A DNA stretch of 64,000 nucleotides from Yponomeuta sedellus. Its lineage: Eukaryota > Arthropoda > Insecta > Lepidoptera > Yponomeutidae. Where the stretch lies: contig OW203729.1 in assembly GCA_934045075.1 (NCBI GenBank), forward strand, positions 10,422,704 to 10,486,703. The letters run 5' to 3'. Both the position numbers and the translations under genes were made by a program. This document shows, one piece after another, positions 1 through 12,626 of the stretch (position 1 is its first letter; the number at the start of each line of letters is the position of its first letter). Below the pieces are notes generated by a model, which saw only the letters and a list, made by a program, of their open reading frames with translations, did not search any database and had not been told where the DNA came from.

Positions 1-182
1 TTCGGAAATTTCTTTAAAAATTCTGTTCTATTACATGCATGATCTTCGATTTTTATTACGTGCATGATGTGCTCTATCCACTCTGTTACTAAATTACGCA
101 ATTTTTTTTCGTACAGTCGATTTAATCTGTGTTTGAGTAAAAAAAGTTTGTATATTGTCTGATCAGCAAATGTATTTTTGTA

Positions 183-286
183 AGGCCAACTTGCGTCACC
201 CCGGGTTAGCTCATTTAACTCGAGTTAACCGGTAAAATCGACAATTTCGAAGTTATCGATTTTACCGGTTAACTCGAGTTGGCCTA
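183..286. repeat. Perfect 25-bp stem hairpin with outer arms
   Basis: Positions 217-241 and 256-280 are perfect reverse complements around a 14-nt loop. A second short inverted pair (183-190 with 279-286) brackets it. No coding potential is seen. It may be a short snapback element or a replication-derived palindrome; nothing in the flanks identifies a family. Confidence 0.8.
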
Positions 287-904
287 AGAAGAAACGACGG
301 AACTTACTTTAGTTTAGAAACAGTGAGATCTTGCCTTGCTTGCTTGCGACGCTATCAGTCCGATTACTTAAACTCTCCTTAAGTTCAGTTTAAATAGTCT
401 GCCATAAATAACTTTCGACCTTATTTATAAAACGATTATTTTACAAAAACACTCCTTAATTAGCATTAAAAAGTTAAAATTACTTTGCTGAATTCCGCCA
501 AAAATCCCACAAGCACCATGCGGCTAGCTAATGCACCGCCCTCCCTCCCACTTTTTCAAGCAGAAGCAAGACACGAACACACCACCACCAACACCAATAC
601 TTGTGTGAGAAAACACGCACTCCTTAATTAGGTTATACTATTTTTATTTTTAATGCACTAACCCGTGCTAAGGACAATTTAAAAAAATAAAAAATTTAGT
701 TCGTCTTTTTCTAGTAAAATTTCTACCACAGACAGGTTTAGTAAGCGTTTTTGAAGTGTTTTAAGGAATTATGGTTTTTATAAGTAAGGCCGTCTCCCTT
801 ACCACAGATTATTTTTAGAGAAATCATGTTTTTTTTTTATAACACCGTATGTTTTGATCTATCATAGCAGATAGGTATGGAAGTTTATAAAATAAAATGT
901 CCAA
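287..904. other. AT-rich intergenic DNA
   Basis: No gene is seen. Around 640-690 there is a fragment (poly-T, then 'gcactaacccgtgctaaggacaat') of the terminal repeat of the tRNA-like inverted-end element found elsewhere in the window, for example at 22.9 kb and 51.8 kb. Confidence 0.5.
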
Positions 905-1030
905 GCTCGTACATGAACTTACGAATGTATCCCGGAGGAGTAGGCAGAGATAAGGGATTTACCACGATCCTGTCAAACCTCTTACGCTTTAATAACATTC
1001 ATTCATCGCTGCATGCACGCACGCCGGTTG
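905..1030 (+). repeat. Interspersed repeat, copy 1 ('gtaggcagaga' type)
   Basis: The block with 'tatcccggaggagtaggcag' and ending 'catgcacgcacgccggtt' recurs at 1371-1490 in the same orientation with moderate divergence. It resembles short repeats common in moth genomes, but I cannot assign a family. Open frames across it are not credible genes. Confidence 0.5.
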
Positions 1031-1370
1031 CGGGTCATCATCATCAGCTATTAGACGCCCACTGTACTGTAGGCCTCCCTCATGCTTTTTCAAGCTGTCG
1101 GAAAACCACGGTGTTGTGCCGTCAGCATCCAACGGCTCCCCGCTACCGTAACCAAGTCACCAGACCATCTGGTGGAGGGCCTGCCCACGGAGTGTCGTCA
1201 GGTCAGAACCACCGGTCTCGGGTACTTTAATATCTTTTATCGGCTACTCAATGTTGTAATAAACTACGTATCGTCGTTTTATGAAACGCGGCTATGGTTA
1301 TTAATACTCGTACGGTATTTTCATAGTGTACCCGACTTGTAGACTCTATACATACATAACCTCACGCCTG

Positions 1371-1490
1371 TATCCCAGAGGGGTAGGCAGAGACCAGGGA
1401 CTGCCACTTGCCACGATCCTGACAGATCACCTTCGCTTCATCAACGATCATAAGTCGTTGCATGCACGCACGCCGGTTCCGGGTACTTTT
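1371..1490 (+). repeat. Interspersed repeat, copy 2 ('gtaggcagaga' type)
   Basis: Second copy of the block at 905-1030, sharing 'tatcccagaggggtaggcag' and 'catgcacgcacgccggtt' about 440 bp downstream. Either two independent insertions or a diverged direct duplication. Confidence 0.5.
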
Positions 1491-2289
1491 TATCTTCCCC
1501 TTTGCTAATACATCCCCTCTTTGGTCGATTTATGTCCACCTGGGAAGTCCCTTACCAGCCCTTCCACTCACATTCGCAATATATATTTGTTTCATCAATG
1601 TTTCTTCGTTCGTGCTCTCCACACATGTCCACACAACATTCCTTTCTCAATTCTAGTCATTACATCCTCTTTCAGTCCACAACGTTCTCTAATCAGTCTA
1701 TTGCGTATCCTGTCATTCAAAGTAACACTAAACATACTTCTCAAGACTATAATTACACCTATAAAGGTTATGCACGTTAAATCTCTATGCCAACGCTAGA
1801 ACACGTGCGCAGCGTGCTGTTTTTTTTTCAGCAAACAACTATCGTCTTCGTTCGGGAGTGCACAAAGATGAAGGATCTTTGCGAGAGCGTCTTCGAGTAA
1901 ATTCAATATTTGTAAACAAAAGTAAACACTCGAGCGCGATCACCGCTGGCTGGCGACACGCCAAGCGTTCGCGGAAAACGCGACTGAAACTATTTGAAAG
2001 AAAATCTTGCGCTATCGGCGATTTGCATTGTCACGTTTGCTGTAATTGATACTTCGTTCTAATTTTACTGTAACGGCACCTTGTTGTAGGTATCTATCTA
2101 CGATAATACTGATAGGATATCCATGTTAAGTAGGTAGGTATTAATAAAATAAAATATTTAATATCACTGACTATACAAGTACATTATTGTGCTATATATT
2201 ATACTTATTAATTTATTGTATTGTATACATGGTTATTATGATTATTGAATAAACTTTTTTTATACAGGTGTAGGTAGATTATACTCGAA

Positions 2290-3080
2290 ACGTTTTGACA
2301 CACCGGGGCTGCTCGAGTCGAGCGGAGCCTGTTTATGTGACCCGGGTACGACCATTAATATTTTGTGATTACATTAAATATTGCAAACATTTCGTTTTGT
2401 AAGTGGCCGATTTCTAAATCTTACATGCATAATGTGTTAGGCGAGCGGCACACCGTCGTCGCCACTCGCTAATTACAGAAGAGCGCGAGATGCAACACAA
2501 CTGCGCCCGCGCCGCTCGAATACTCACTTGGTGTTGGCGGAGGCAGGGGCTCGCTCTTACATAAGCAACCTGTGCTCGTTTCTCTCAGGCGCACGGGCAC
2601 GCTCACCGCGCTCCTCGTGAACACAATTTCATCATTTTAACACCATATTTTCATTGCGACACTTCACAAGTAAAACACCTACACAACCAAATTCCGCCGT
2701 TCGCGTTTGCGAACTCGAAGCCGCCCGACCGCTTTCGCTCGGACAGTGCAAACACTTCTATCCGCACACGAGTAATATTTCGATCTTGGTTCACTGAACT
2801 GCTATTGTTGTTATTGGAACGACGCGCACGGCGGGAACTAGAAAAAATGGTAAATGAGTAACGGTGTTTGGATGGGCCGTCGAGAGGCGCGTGGTGAGCT
2901 TCGACGTGTCTGCGGACGTGAAACAAGGACGCGCGGCGCAGGCTGACTGAGTTAGTTGCAGCGCGGGTAATCGAGGTCTGCAAGTGACGCCCCTCCGCTC
3001 GCGCCGCAGCGGTGAGGTGGTGTGGCTGGCTGTGACGTCGCCGCCTGCGCCCGCGCAGCAGACTCACGCACAGACAACCG
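2290..3080. promoter_or_regulatory. GC/CpG-rich block, possible promoter or 5' exon region
   Basis: Base composition changes sharply from the AT-rich surroundings to many CpG steps with GC-rich runs. Long open frames exist on both strands (minus 2651-3067, plus 2984-3385), but their translations are low-complexity Arg/Ser/His-rich and look like composition artefacts. Such blocks often mark the 5' end of an insect gene, so this could be a promoter or untranslated first exon of a neighbour outside the window. No TATA box or initiator was confidently recognised. Confidence 0.25.
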
Positions 3081-3890
3081 CCCTACTAATGGTCTTCGAT
3101 GGTGCACTTGCACACGCTTTCACTATCACCGCACCGACAGATTTCCATAACTTTCCTTTGTCAGCCGAAGTAATTCTAAATTACTCACACCTCCGACCAC
3201 TTCGACCAACTACGACGTTAACGAGGCAAGGCTGTGATGCAAGGATTCCGAATGGCAGTGGTGTGATAAACAACATTATGAATCTGGGTAAGATTACAGT
3301 CAATGCTACCGGTTTCGCTGTTGAAATGTGTATGTGTGACCACATAGGTGGATTCTGGTTCTATAGAAAAATAAGGGTCGTGTAAGCAGCTGCGCTGTGT
3401 TCTAAGAATCCCATGCAAGAGACGTAGCCGTCCAAAAGTAGAGTCATGCGAATCTATAAAACCGCCTACTGCAAACTAAAATTTTATATGTAGTATTCCC
3501 TGTGTTACATAGAAACATAAGTATACACTTACCAGGAGATACTGGGGGCCGCGTTCCGGTCATTTGACGATATACAAACAATTCGTCGACGGCCGTGATG
3601 TCAGTCAGGATGATTAATTAATCGACTACGCTCATCATATCATCGATTCGTTAATAGAATTGACATTCTCTCAACGGACGCACGCAACAGTTGGTTGGTT
3701 GGTACTGAGTTTGAACTCAGAACAATGAATTCATTGAAAACTGTTGCATTCACATCATATATAGAGCTACCGGTTGCTACAGCATATTCCTTAGCAATAT
3801 AGTGACATTCTGATTTCATATTATAAACCTCATGGCACTAGTCTTAAAAGATCATACACACATATCTATGTAAATATAAAAAAAGACTCA
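3081..3890. other. Intergenic DNA without recognised gene
   Basis: No coding or structural feature could be supported between the GC-rich block and the 1,341-bp tandem duplication. Confidence 0.4.
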
Positions 3891-6570
3891 GTTCAGCGTT
3901 TTATGGTCGAATTCAACCAGGCCACGATTGATTGACTTAATTACGCTTATTCAGGGTCAGACTAGCGATTATTATTAGTTATTGATTTAAAATAACTCTA
4001 CAGTCACACTTCTAGCAAGGGGGTCTCATGCACTAAGCACTGGTTCCCATGCTGTAGGTATGTTCCAACCACGATCTCTATTGAAATTTGGACTAATACT
4101 CTTTTTTTTTGAGTTCATGTAAAATAATTGGTTTATTGATTTAATTTTAATTTCAATCACTAATAATTAATAGTCATGACTTTATATAAAATAATTGGTT
4201 GGCCTATTTTAGAACGTAACTTCATAATTTTCTTTTGTAATTTTTGCCGAGGGTAGTAATGATTGGCCTTTTTGCATCTACGTGATGAGATGATTTAAAC
4301 AGCGTCCAGTGGTGTCCTCACTCACACTAGATGGGTGAAGGGACCACTCCGCCGCTGTAGTGCCTGGGACATGGTTTTATAGATAGTGTAGGCTTGCCCA
4401 GCACCTGCACCAGCAGCACGAGGGTAGTAAACTAACAGTTAATGCTTTCAAAAAGACGCCTGTCAACCAAGCCTTCCGGGACCATGGTACTTACAAGTGA
4501 CGAAACGTCAAAAAATTGTAAAATTAAACGAGTAAATATCCGTGCAAATACAGTTTTTATGATACCTACCATGTTAATTGCGACCCTATCAAAATCTAGA
4601 TAATTTTAAATTAATAATTTTCACAGATTCCTCGTATTTTTGTGAATAAGAGTGTGACTTCGTCGTCCTTCGTCCTTCTGATGTTCGTTTATATTTGACG
4701 TAAGTTGCAGTGACTTTTTTATTTTTTTTAATAAACTCCAAGATATTGACAAGAAGCGCCCTTGGCGTAGTGAAACCGAGGAATTGGTATCAATCACTGA
4801 TCTTAGCGGTCAGCTACTGGATGAGTGACCATCCCGTGACTACCGCTAGTAGCATTTTTCAGAGCGCTTCCGTACCTCGCAAGGCACGTTAAGCCGTTGG
4901 TGCAGACTGTTATGTAATGGCAGTCGTTAAGCTATGTCAGAGGCTTGATAAGTTCTGACAGTATAACCCGCCACTGTGTTACAATCCTCCACCAACCCTA
5001 ACTTGGCCTCCGTGGCGGAGTATGGCCTAACCTTCCTGCGATGCAGGAAGAGACCCGTGCCCCAGCAGTGGAGACACATAAAGGGTTGATATCAAATCGT
5101 ATATGGATATCTCGATATTTCGTAAAAAAAGAAATATAGTATGTAGACCATGTATATCCTTTTCTATTACCTACACTCTTTCATTAGAAACTGATAGCTC
5201 TTAGTATCGCAATTGATACATAAGTATCAGCGTTCAGCGTTTTATGGTCGAATTCAACCAGGCCACGATTGATTGACTTAATTACGCTTATTCAGGGTCA
5301 GACTAGCGATTATTATTAGTTATTGATTTAAAATAACTCTACAGTCACACTTCTAGCAAGGGGGTCTCATGCACTAAGCACTGGTTCCCATGCTGTAGGT
5401 ATGTTCCAACCACGATCTCTATTGAAATTTGGACTAATACTCTTTTTTTTTGAGTTCATGTAAAATAATTGGTTTATTGATTTAATTTTAATTTCAATCA
5501 CTAATAATTAATAGTCATGACTTTATATAAAATAATTGGTTGGCCTATTTTAGAACGTAACTTCATAATTTTCTTTTGTAATTTTTGCCGAGGGTAGTAA
5601 TGATTGGCCTTTTTGCATCTACGTGATGAGATGATTTAAACAGCGTCCAGTGGTGTCCTCACTCACACTAGATGGGTGAAGGGACCACTCCGCCGCTGTA
5701 GTGCCTGGGACATGGTTTTATAGATAGTGTAGGCTTGCCCAGCACCTGCACCAGCAGCACGAGGGTAGTAAACTAACAGTTAATGCTTTCAAAAAGACGC
5801 CTGTCAACCAAGCCTTCCGGGACCATGGTACTTACAAGTGACGAAACGTCAAAAAATTGTAAAATTAAACGAGTAAATATCCGTGCAAATACAGTTTTTA
5901 TGATACCTACCATGTTAATTGCGACCCTATCAAAATCTAGATAATTTTAAATTAATAATTTTCACAGATTCCTCGTATTTTTGTGAATAAGAGTGTGACT
6001 TCGTCGTCCTTCGTCCTTCTGATGTTCGTTTATATTTGACGTAAGTTGCAGTGACTTTTTTATTTTTTTTAATAAACTCCAAGATATTGACAAGAAGCGC
6101 CCTTGGCGTAGTGAAACCGAGGAATTGGTATCAATCACTGATCTTAGCGGTCAGCTACTGGATGAGTGACCATCCCGTGACTACCGCTAGTAGCATTTTT
6201 CAGAGCGCTTCCGTACCTCGCAAGGCACGTTAAGCCGTTGGTGCAGACTGTTATGTAATGGCAGTCGTTAAGCTATGTCAGAGGCTTGATAAGTTCTGAC
6301 AGTATAACCCGCCACTGTGTTACAATCCTCCACCAACCCTAACTTGGCCTCCGTGGCGGAGTATGGCCTAACCTTCCTGCGATGCAGGAAGAGACCCGTG
6401 CCCCAGCAGTGGAGACACATAAAGGGTTGATATCAAATCGTATATGGATATCTCGATATTTCGTAAAAAAAGAAATATAGTATGTAGACCATGTATATCC
6501 TTTTCTATTACCTACACTCTTTCATTAGAAACTGATAGCTCTTAGTATCGCAATTGATACATAAGTATCA
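3891..6570 (+). repeat. 1,341-bp tandem direct duplication, two copies
   Basis: Copy 1 starts at 3891 ('gttcagcgttttatgg') and copy 2 at 5232, an offset of exactly 1,341 bp. The copies look identical wherever compared, including homopolymers. Each contains a truncated family A repeat (about 4760-5090 and 6101-6431) and a block ('cagcgtccagtggtgtcctc') that recurs in inverted form near 30.25 kb. The small open frame starting at 4710 and 6051 lies partly in that repeat and is not a credible gene. The right end falls in a perfect hairpin (6543-6582). Either a very recent duplication or an assembly artefact. Confidence 0.9.
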
Positions 6571-6582
6571 ATTGCGATACTA
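6543..6582. repeat. Perfect 18-bp stem hairpin at the duplication end
   Basis: Arms 6543-6560 and 6565-6582 are perfect complements around a 4-nt loop (ataa). The left arm belongs to copy 2 of the 1,341-bp duplication; the right arm is absent after copy 1 (5220-5231), so the palindrome sits at the boundary of the duplicated unit. Confidence 0.85.
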
Positions 6583-7004
6583 CGAGCATGACATATAATT
6601 TTTCTTAGACATTGTGGTTTTTTTTTTGCTTTAAAAATGAATTGAATCAGCCCAAGTCTTAATTGATTTTTTTAGTGCAATGCCCATTGAATATACTAAT
6701 CTGCTTCTCAACCTGGTCTTGGACCGATCCAAAAGAACGCGCTCTATTAATTAAAGTTTCCCTTTATATTTAAATTTTTGTCCTGTCTGTTTATTACCAG
6801 AAAATAAATGCAGTTATGTAGTGTGTGTTAATTAATATTTATGCAAACGCAACCGTAGTTTTGTCAAGTATTTTATTTAGATGTGTCCCCAGAGTTTGTT
6901 ATTATTAAGGGCAATATACATACAATTTTGATTTCTTTTAAAAGTTTATTTAATAATTTGCTATTCAAAAATACACGCAAAAAACTACACATTTATATAT
7001 TCTT

Positions 7005-7290
7005 TTTAATGCACTAACCCGTTTTAAAACAGTACCAACAGTTTTAAAAACCTATTTAGGGGCTAAACATTTCACTCATGCCGGGACTCGAACCCGCGAC
7101 CTACGGCCACTTCGGCCAGATGTTGCTGCCTGTACGTAATACAGAGTATTGTAAAGAGGTTCGAAATTTCACTGATGCAGGTAAGTCGCCCATTAGCTCA
7201 GTCGGAAGAGCGCTGGCACGGTTAGCCAGAGGTCGCGGGTTCGAGTCCCGGCATGAGTGGAATTTTTAGCCTCTAAATAGGTTGTTACAC
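7005..7290 (+). repeat. tRNA-like inverted-end element, rearranged copy
   Basis: The left end is a minus-oriented terminal segment ('aatgcactaacccg', 'aacctatttaggggctaaa') plus part of a minus tRNA-like 3' half. It is followed by a complete plus-oriented tRNA-like domain at 7188-7258, with A-box-like 'tagctcagtcgg' and B-box-like 'ggttcgagtcc'. The right end carries 'ttttagcctctaaataggtt', the inverse of the left end. The cloverleaf is recognisable, but it sits inside the element and is unlikely to be a functional tRNA. Confidence 0.65.
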
Positions 7291-8766
7291 ATTTAGACCA
7301 CTCTAAAAGAGAAGCAATTTCAAAATTCTTCCTTTTCGCTTTCTCGCTCTCCCTTTTTGTAACGAAAAGAACTTCTTAGCCAAATTTCATGCGTCTAACC
7401 CACAAGCCTTGGATTGAACAGAAGATTAAACATCAATTTTCATATCACTAAATGACGAACCTCGGCGGATTCTCTGAATATTAGTGCCTTTTGGACCTTA
7501 GCTACATTAAAAAAGTAACACCTTCAGGACGTCACTTACAAAACGTTGATAACTCGTTGTTGTTTAACAAGTGCCAACATCAATTTCTATAAAAATACGC
7601 ACTTACCATTCAAACTTTCTTCTTCTGTTTTACAGCATCAGAAATTAATTCCCTAAAAAGTTTCGCTTATAAACAGAATTTGTGTCTATGAACAGAAGTG
7701 CCGTTTATTTGTATTACTCACTTCAAAAATAACGAAACACCATTTTTTATCGCCTTCTTAATGAAGGGGCGAATGTACACAATATTTTTTTTTATCTATG
7801 TCAGCGTTGATGATATTCATTACAAAATTCATACTTATTCATAATGCGATTTAGCCTACTCATAAAAGACTTAAAAAGCCTGCCCTACTTTGTCATTATC
7901 ATAATTTTTACTTTATTGATTAACCTAATGGTATGCGTGCGGCTGGCCTCTAAAGTCAGAATGCCCCCCGGGACGCTGAGGCCCAGTCCGACCCTGCACT
8001 TATCAGACGATAGACTGTAAAATGTTTCGCGGAAAAAAAATATGCTTTAGATCATCTTCATTATTTTCTTTTTGTTGTTGCACATGACAATTGGTGTATT
8101 GCAGGAATTGAGCATCGTAAATGATAATGTAAGATACGTGCTAGTGGCCTAGCTGAGGGATTTCGTAGTACATTTATTCTATTAGTACTATTATTTCATA
8201 ATGTGTAGAATGTAGTATCGTAGGGACGCTATTTTGCGCGAAAATACCATAATTTTATCTCAACTTTTCCAGACTTATATTTTTGGTGGGTCCTTTTACT
8301 TTCAATATATACCTTACAATATCAGGATTTTTGTACGTGTGGGAACACCAAATCAGGCATTGACTAGCCAGGGATTCCCCACGTAATGTTTTATTACTAT
8401 CCCGGTCGTTCAGGCAGAGTAGGATTGATATATTTGATGAATGAGTGTGACAGAGAAGTTTGTGTTACCTACTTGTTATACGAGTAAATTTGTGTAACAA
8501 GCACGATTTTATGTATATTTGTAAATAATGAAACAAAGTTTTACTTAGGGATGAAATTTTATTTAAATAAAAACGCCGAAAACGAAACGTAAGTAGTATT
8601 ATTATTATAATTTTATTATAATTATTAGAATTTTATTATAGTATTATTATAATTTTGGTCAAATAATATTATTTATTTCCATAGACAGTAATTTTCTGAA
8701 CGTCTGTATCCAACACTGCTGAGAACTTAGTAATAAAATAAAAAATCTCCAACACCTCAAACATCA
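7291..8766. other. AT-rich intergenic DNA
   Basis: No gene recognised. Contains an AT-rich, ATTAT-type low-complexity stretch at about 8590-8660. Confidence 0.4.
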
Positions 8767-9115
8767 TCATTATCAACCCATTATATGCCCACCGAGGGGC
8801 ACGGGTCACTTCCCTAAGGAAGGTATAGGCCATACTTCACCACGGGGGCCAAGTCCGGATTGGTGGAGGCTTGTAAGACTAGTGGCTGGTCTTACTGTCA
8901 GAAGTTTTTAATCCGCCCTAGGGCCTCTGACTTGGCTTAACGACGGCCATCTATTGGCGACAGGTGGCACCAACTGCTTAACGTGCCTTGCAAAGCACGG
9001 AACCGCTCGATAAAATGCCACTAGCGTTAGTCATAGACAGTCACCCATCCATGCACTGAACGCGCCCTATGTAGCTTAACATTCGTGATCGTTTAAGATC
9101 ACTAAGGCATCCCGG
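8767..9115 (-). repeat. Family A interspersed repeat (minus)
   Basis: Matches the ~370-bp family also seen at 4.76, 6.10, 26.22, 27.84, 30.38, 32.24, 32.60 and 46.97 kb. Shared landmarks are 'ggggcacgggt', 'ccacgggggccaagtcc' and 'cgtgccttgcaaagcacgg'. This copy is more diverged than the others. Family A has no clear coding capacity; its left end has a weak A-box-like 'gtggcctag' but no clear B box, so SINE status is uncertain. Confidence 0.7.
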
Positions 9116-10689
9116 GGCGACGAGCGATTCAAAAATATTTAAACAGAAATCACATTTAAGAAGTTTCTTTAATATAATTCCGTTAGATACCCCAATGACG
9201 CATGAAGAGTGAGTCATTGGCCGCGGTAGAGCCGATAAATGCTGAGTGTGAAATCAGGATAATTTGTGCTTGTTACTAGCTCATTAGGTTCCTCGCAAAG
9301 CTGTATTAACATTGAGCATAGGTACTTTGATTTCAAAAACTGTTACTTAATATTGATTCTTCTTATTTCAATAGGAAATTTTGCGTCATGAAGAATTGCT
9401 TTGAAAAGTTTTGAACGGGCGTTCCACTCTAAAGAGCACTTAGGAAAACTCCTGATATAATTATCAAGCATATTTTAAAGTTTAACTTTCACTTTGTAGT
9501 ACAATAGGTAGCAGAAGTAGGTTTTCCTACTTCTGCTTTAATATTTACCGAGCTACTGAGTGAATTGCTAATTGCCACCCCGAATACATTGGTTCCGTTG
9601 CAAGCCAATCTATCATAGTTGCATAGAATGATTAGTGCAGATTGTTTCTCCCAATTGCTAAGAGGAGTAAGTAGTTGAAGATGTGTACCCGGAGTGGCAA
9701 AAGAAAGTAACTTCAAGATACTTAGAGTATACATTTTCTGGATTTTGGTATCCTAGAAGCTTTCTATTCTGTGCACTATTGTTTAGTACGAAATAATAGT
9801 TAGCATTTAAGAATACTTATTTTATTTGTTGAATTGAATTGAAATAATTTATTCACTTAAAAACACGGTACAATGACATAATATAAATACAATGTACAGG
9901 ATTATTAATTTTAGATAAAAAAAAACCTGCGAGGAATGTCAGTGCACTGCGTTTGTTGCGTATTGTTGGTGGTGGTCGGTATAATTAAATTGGGCTTGGT
10001 GCATAGGACTGCTATAGTTATTATGTGTTCAAAATGGTGCATTTAAAGTCACTTAAGTAAACAAAGATAACATATTTTATATTATATTTGTTTAATTGCT
10101 CAATTAATTAGTACCTAACTCGGTGGACGTAGACCTACAGTATGAAGCACGGAATTCTTACAATAGCGTGTTATAAATAGAATCGTTATCTTTGACTAAG
10201 CTAAGCATTATCAGTGTGACAATCTCAGCGCTAATAAACTCTCTGGGCACGCTCGAGTAATTACAAGGAGTTCAAAAGTGGATTGTTTGGAGGATATTTT
10301 ACAGAATCTTCTCATAACTTTTGCACTCGCGTTACTTGGGGAGGTCCTGAGCCCGTAGAATAATAGGGTAAAATGCACACCTCTCTCCTCAAAATCGTAG
10401 ATTAAGATCCTCACGATTTTTTTCTGATTTCTATTTCTGCAGTTATTGAGTAGTATAACTGCAACTATTTAAAATATAGCAACTATATATAATATTAACG
10501 TGCATTTTAACTATGGACAAAGTGTTTCTGTTCACTTGTACAGTCAACTACACGTACCCCTTAGATAGATACATGTATTCTAGTCATATAAAGGTCAACT
10601 TCGACACGAAGAAGTAAAGGACGACTAGCTGTCGACTGTACTCGTATTTAAAACCTTGGTTGTGGCGTGAATAAAAATATACAAATTTG
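9116..10689. other. Intergenic DNA without recognised gene
   Basis: AT-rich DNA with no supported gene. A perfect 12-bp hairpin with loop tttt lies at 9510-9537. Confidence 0.4.
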
Positions 10690-10932
10690 AAGAGGCCCTG
10701 GTGAGCATAAGTGGAGCTGGGCTGGCCATGTCAGACGTGGCCGAGGACCCGGAAAGGTGGGGAAAAATCGTCACTCATTAGGTGCCGCGCTTTGGCTACA
10801 GGCGACCAAGCAGACCGAGGCGAAGATGGTTTGACGACCTGACCAAATATTTGCCTGGTCAAGCAGGCGGCCAACGACAAGGAGGAGTGGAACTCTAAAG
10901 GGGAGGCTTTTGCCCAGCACTGAGACAAAGAA
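10690..10932 (+). pseudogene. Decayed 3' end of an RTE-like LINE reverse transcriptase
   Basis: Plus-strand frames contain a PERWGKIVTH-like segment, then PRFGYRRPSRPRRRWFDD, then LTKYLPGQAGGQ, then a terminal GGFCPALRQR. This order (WAGH-like start, RPGRPRRRW-like core, terminal motif) is what I know from the C-terminus of insect RTE/R1-type endonuclease-RT proteins. It is interrupted by stops and covers only the last ~80 codons, so it is a 5'-truncated dead copy, distinct in sequence from the larger LINE at 19.1-22.25 kb. Confidence 0.6.
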
Positions 10933-12073
10933 AGAAGTGAAGAATTGTTTGTGGATATGCTCGTGGATGATTTATAAATGGAGATGTATTAACAAATCCC
11001 AGCCTATCTAATTATAATTAATACGTACATGGCTCATTTAATTTAAAGAAAAGTGAACGGATTTGTCCTTTAATGTTTGTGGCGTCTCTGCAAATCGAGA
11101 TTATCTTGATAAATCGCCTATTCGAAGCTCTGGCAGAAAATTTTGATGCAAATTATTATTATTAATTGCCCACGACTTTTCCGGACGCTGACACTGAGAT
11201 AAAAAAAGATAGGTATCTGCTGCAAGTTTTTTCGTAAGATGTGAACAAAAGAGGTTGAATTAGCGTCGAACACGTTATATGACTAAACATATTGCGCCCG
11301 GTATCTTAGTCGGGGATTTACGTCGCAGATAACCGGGCCTATATAATAGGAAGACAATTCATGGTTTACTACGATAATTTGATGTACATTGCAGAGTCGC
11401 TCAACCCTGCGGGAAGTAATAATTCACATGTAGGAATGAGAATTATGAAGACTCGGCTCGGAATAAGCAGTAAACTAATACCTAACCCTGCGCTTCGATT
11501 ATGAAACTTCTCACGTACCTACATACTTAATTCTTATACATAAACTTACTTAACTCTGCCGTATAGGCCCACAGGAGGCTAAATATGTAACACATATAGG
11601 TGGATAGGTAACGCATTTCAGTGCATATCTGATAGGTGACAGTTATATTGAGCCAAATAATTGTACTTTTTTGACATTCTACGATTTTGCAGTTGTATAC
11701 GTAAAAAGTTGCAAAATTAAGACACTGAAGGTCCAATCGATCCCGAGTAAGACCTAAGCTTGTTGTGCTTTACCGGAAGCGCACAAATGGGGTCAACCCA
11801 ATTAAGGGTATAATGCCGTAGCGACCTTCCCCTTTTATGCCCTATCGCCGCGTTTATAGTCAAACTGACCTTTAGCTGCCTAATCTCCTGTAACTCACAC
11901 AGGGCTATTTTTAGAATGACAATTTCCTTAAGCATGTCAATTAGAGTCTATGTTTTTCAACAACTATAGCTTTTTGTGGTCTGTCGCAGATAAATCTTTT
12001 CAAAATGTTCAATGATTTTTGCTCTTATAGTACAAACTGATGTCGTAGCGCCCGGCAAATAATTTTCCTACAG
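10933..12073. other. Intergenic DNA without recognised gene
   Basis: No supported gene. Minus-strand open frames at 11.5-11.9 kb lack recognisable motifs. Confidence 0.4.
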
Positions 12074-12307
12074 TCTATTTATTATTACTTGTCCAATTTA
12101 GTAAACAAGATTCTAACCTTAAAATTGAGATTAGATGCCTAAACTAGACATTTTCTCGCAAATTCATGAACTATGTTTATAAAATTGGCAGCGTGTTATC
12201 TAAAAGAGTGTTCCAAGTTACTTAATTTATGGAAATATGGCAGTTTTGGTCTAAAAAGTCACGGTTAGAATCTTGTTTACTAAATTGGACAAGTAAGAAT
12301 AAATAGA
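12074..12307. mobile_element. 234-bp MITE with 45-bp terminal inverted repeats
   Basis: Positions 12074-12118 and 12263-12307 are inverted repeats of 45 bp with one visible mismatch (attatta versus attctta type). The interior is AT-rich and non-coding. This is the structure of a non-autonomous DNA transposon. No target duplication could be assigned with certainty. Its right edge lies only a few bases from the LTR retrotransposon insertion at 12318. Confidence 0.75.
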
Positions 12308-12317
12308 ATGTACATAC

Positions 12318-12626
12318 TAAAGAATCAACTCAGGAATCGTAGAAATTAAAAGAGATTGCCTTGAATTAGATCGATATATTTTACACTTGCTTCCCACTAC
12401 TCATCACAACAACATTCTTATCGTTCGATCCGTTGACAACTGTCAACCCTGCGTTTCGTTATATCTCCCTATTCTATGTCGCTCACTCAATCTATGGACT
12501 AACTGTCATTCCAAAATAACTCTCGTAGATATAACGAAACGCAGATTGTAAACAACACACTGACATTTTACATTAAATTCAAAGAAAAGTTAAAGAAATA
12601 CAGAGTAAATAATAGTGATTCTAACA
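12318..12626 (-). repeat. 3' LTR of the Gypsy element
   Basis: 309 bp; on the minus strand it starts TGTTAG and ends CTTTA. It differs from the 5' LTR at three visible positions (a/t near 12411, g/c near 12431, g/t near 12452). It contains a perfect 18-bp inverted repeat (12449-12466 with 12527-12544, 60-nt loop). Confidence 0.95.

Noticed and set aside
2651..3067. 138-codon minus open frame in GC-rich block
   Set aside because: Arg/Ser/His-rich low-complexity translation, no domain, overlapping open frames on the other strand; better explained by base composition.
4710..4892. Identical 60-codon open frames at 4710 and 6051
   Set aside because: They are the two copies of the 1,341-bp duplication and lie partly in a non-coding repeat.
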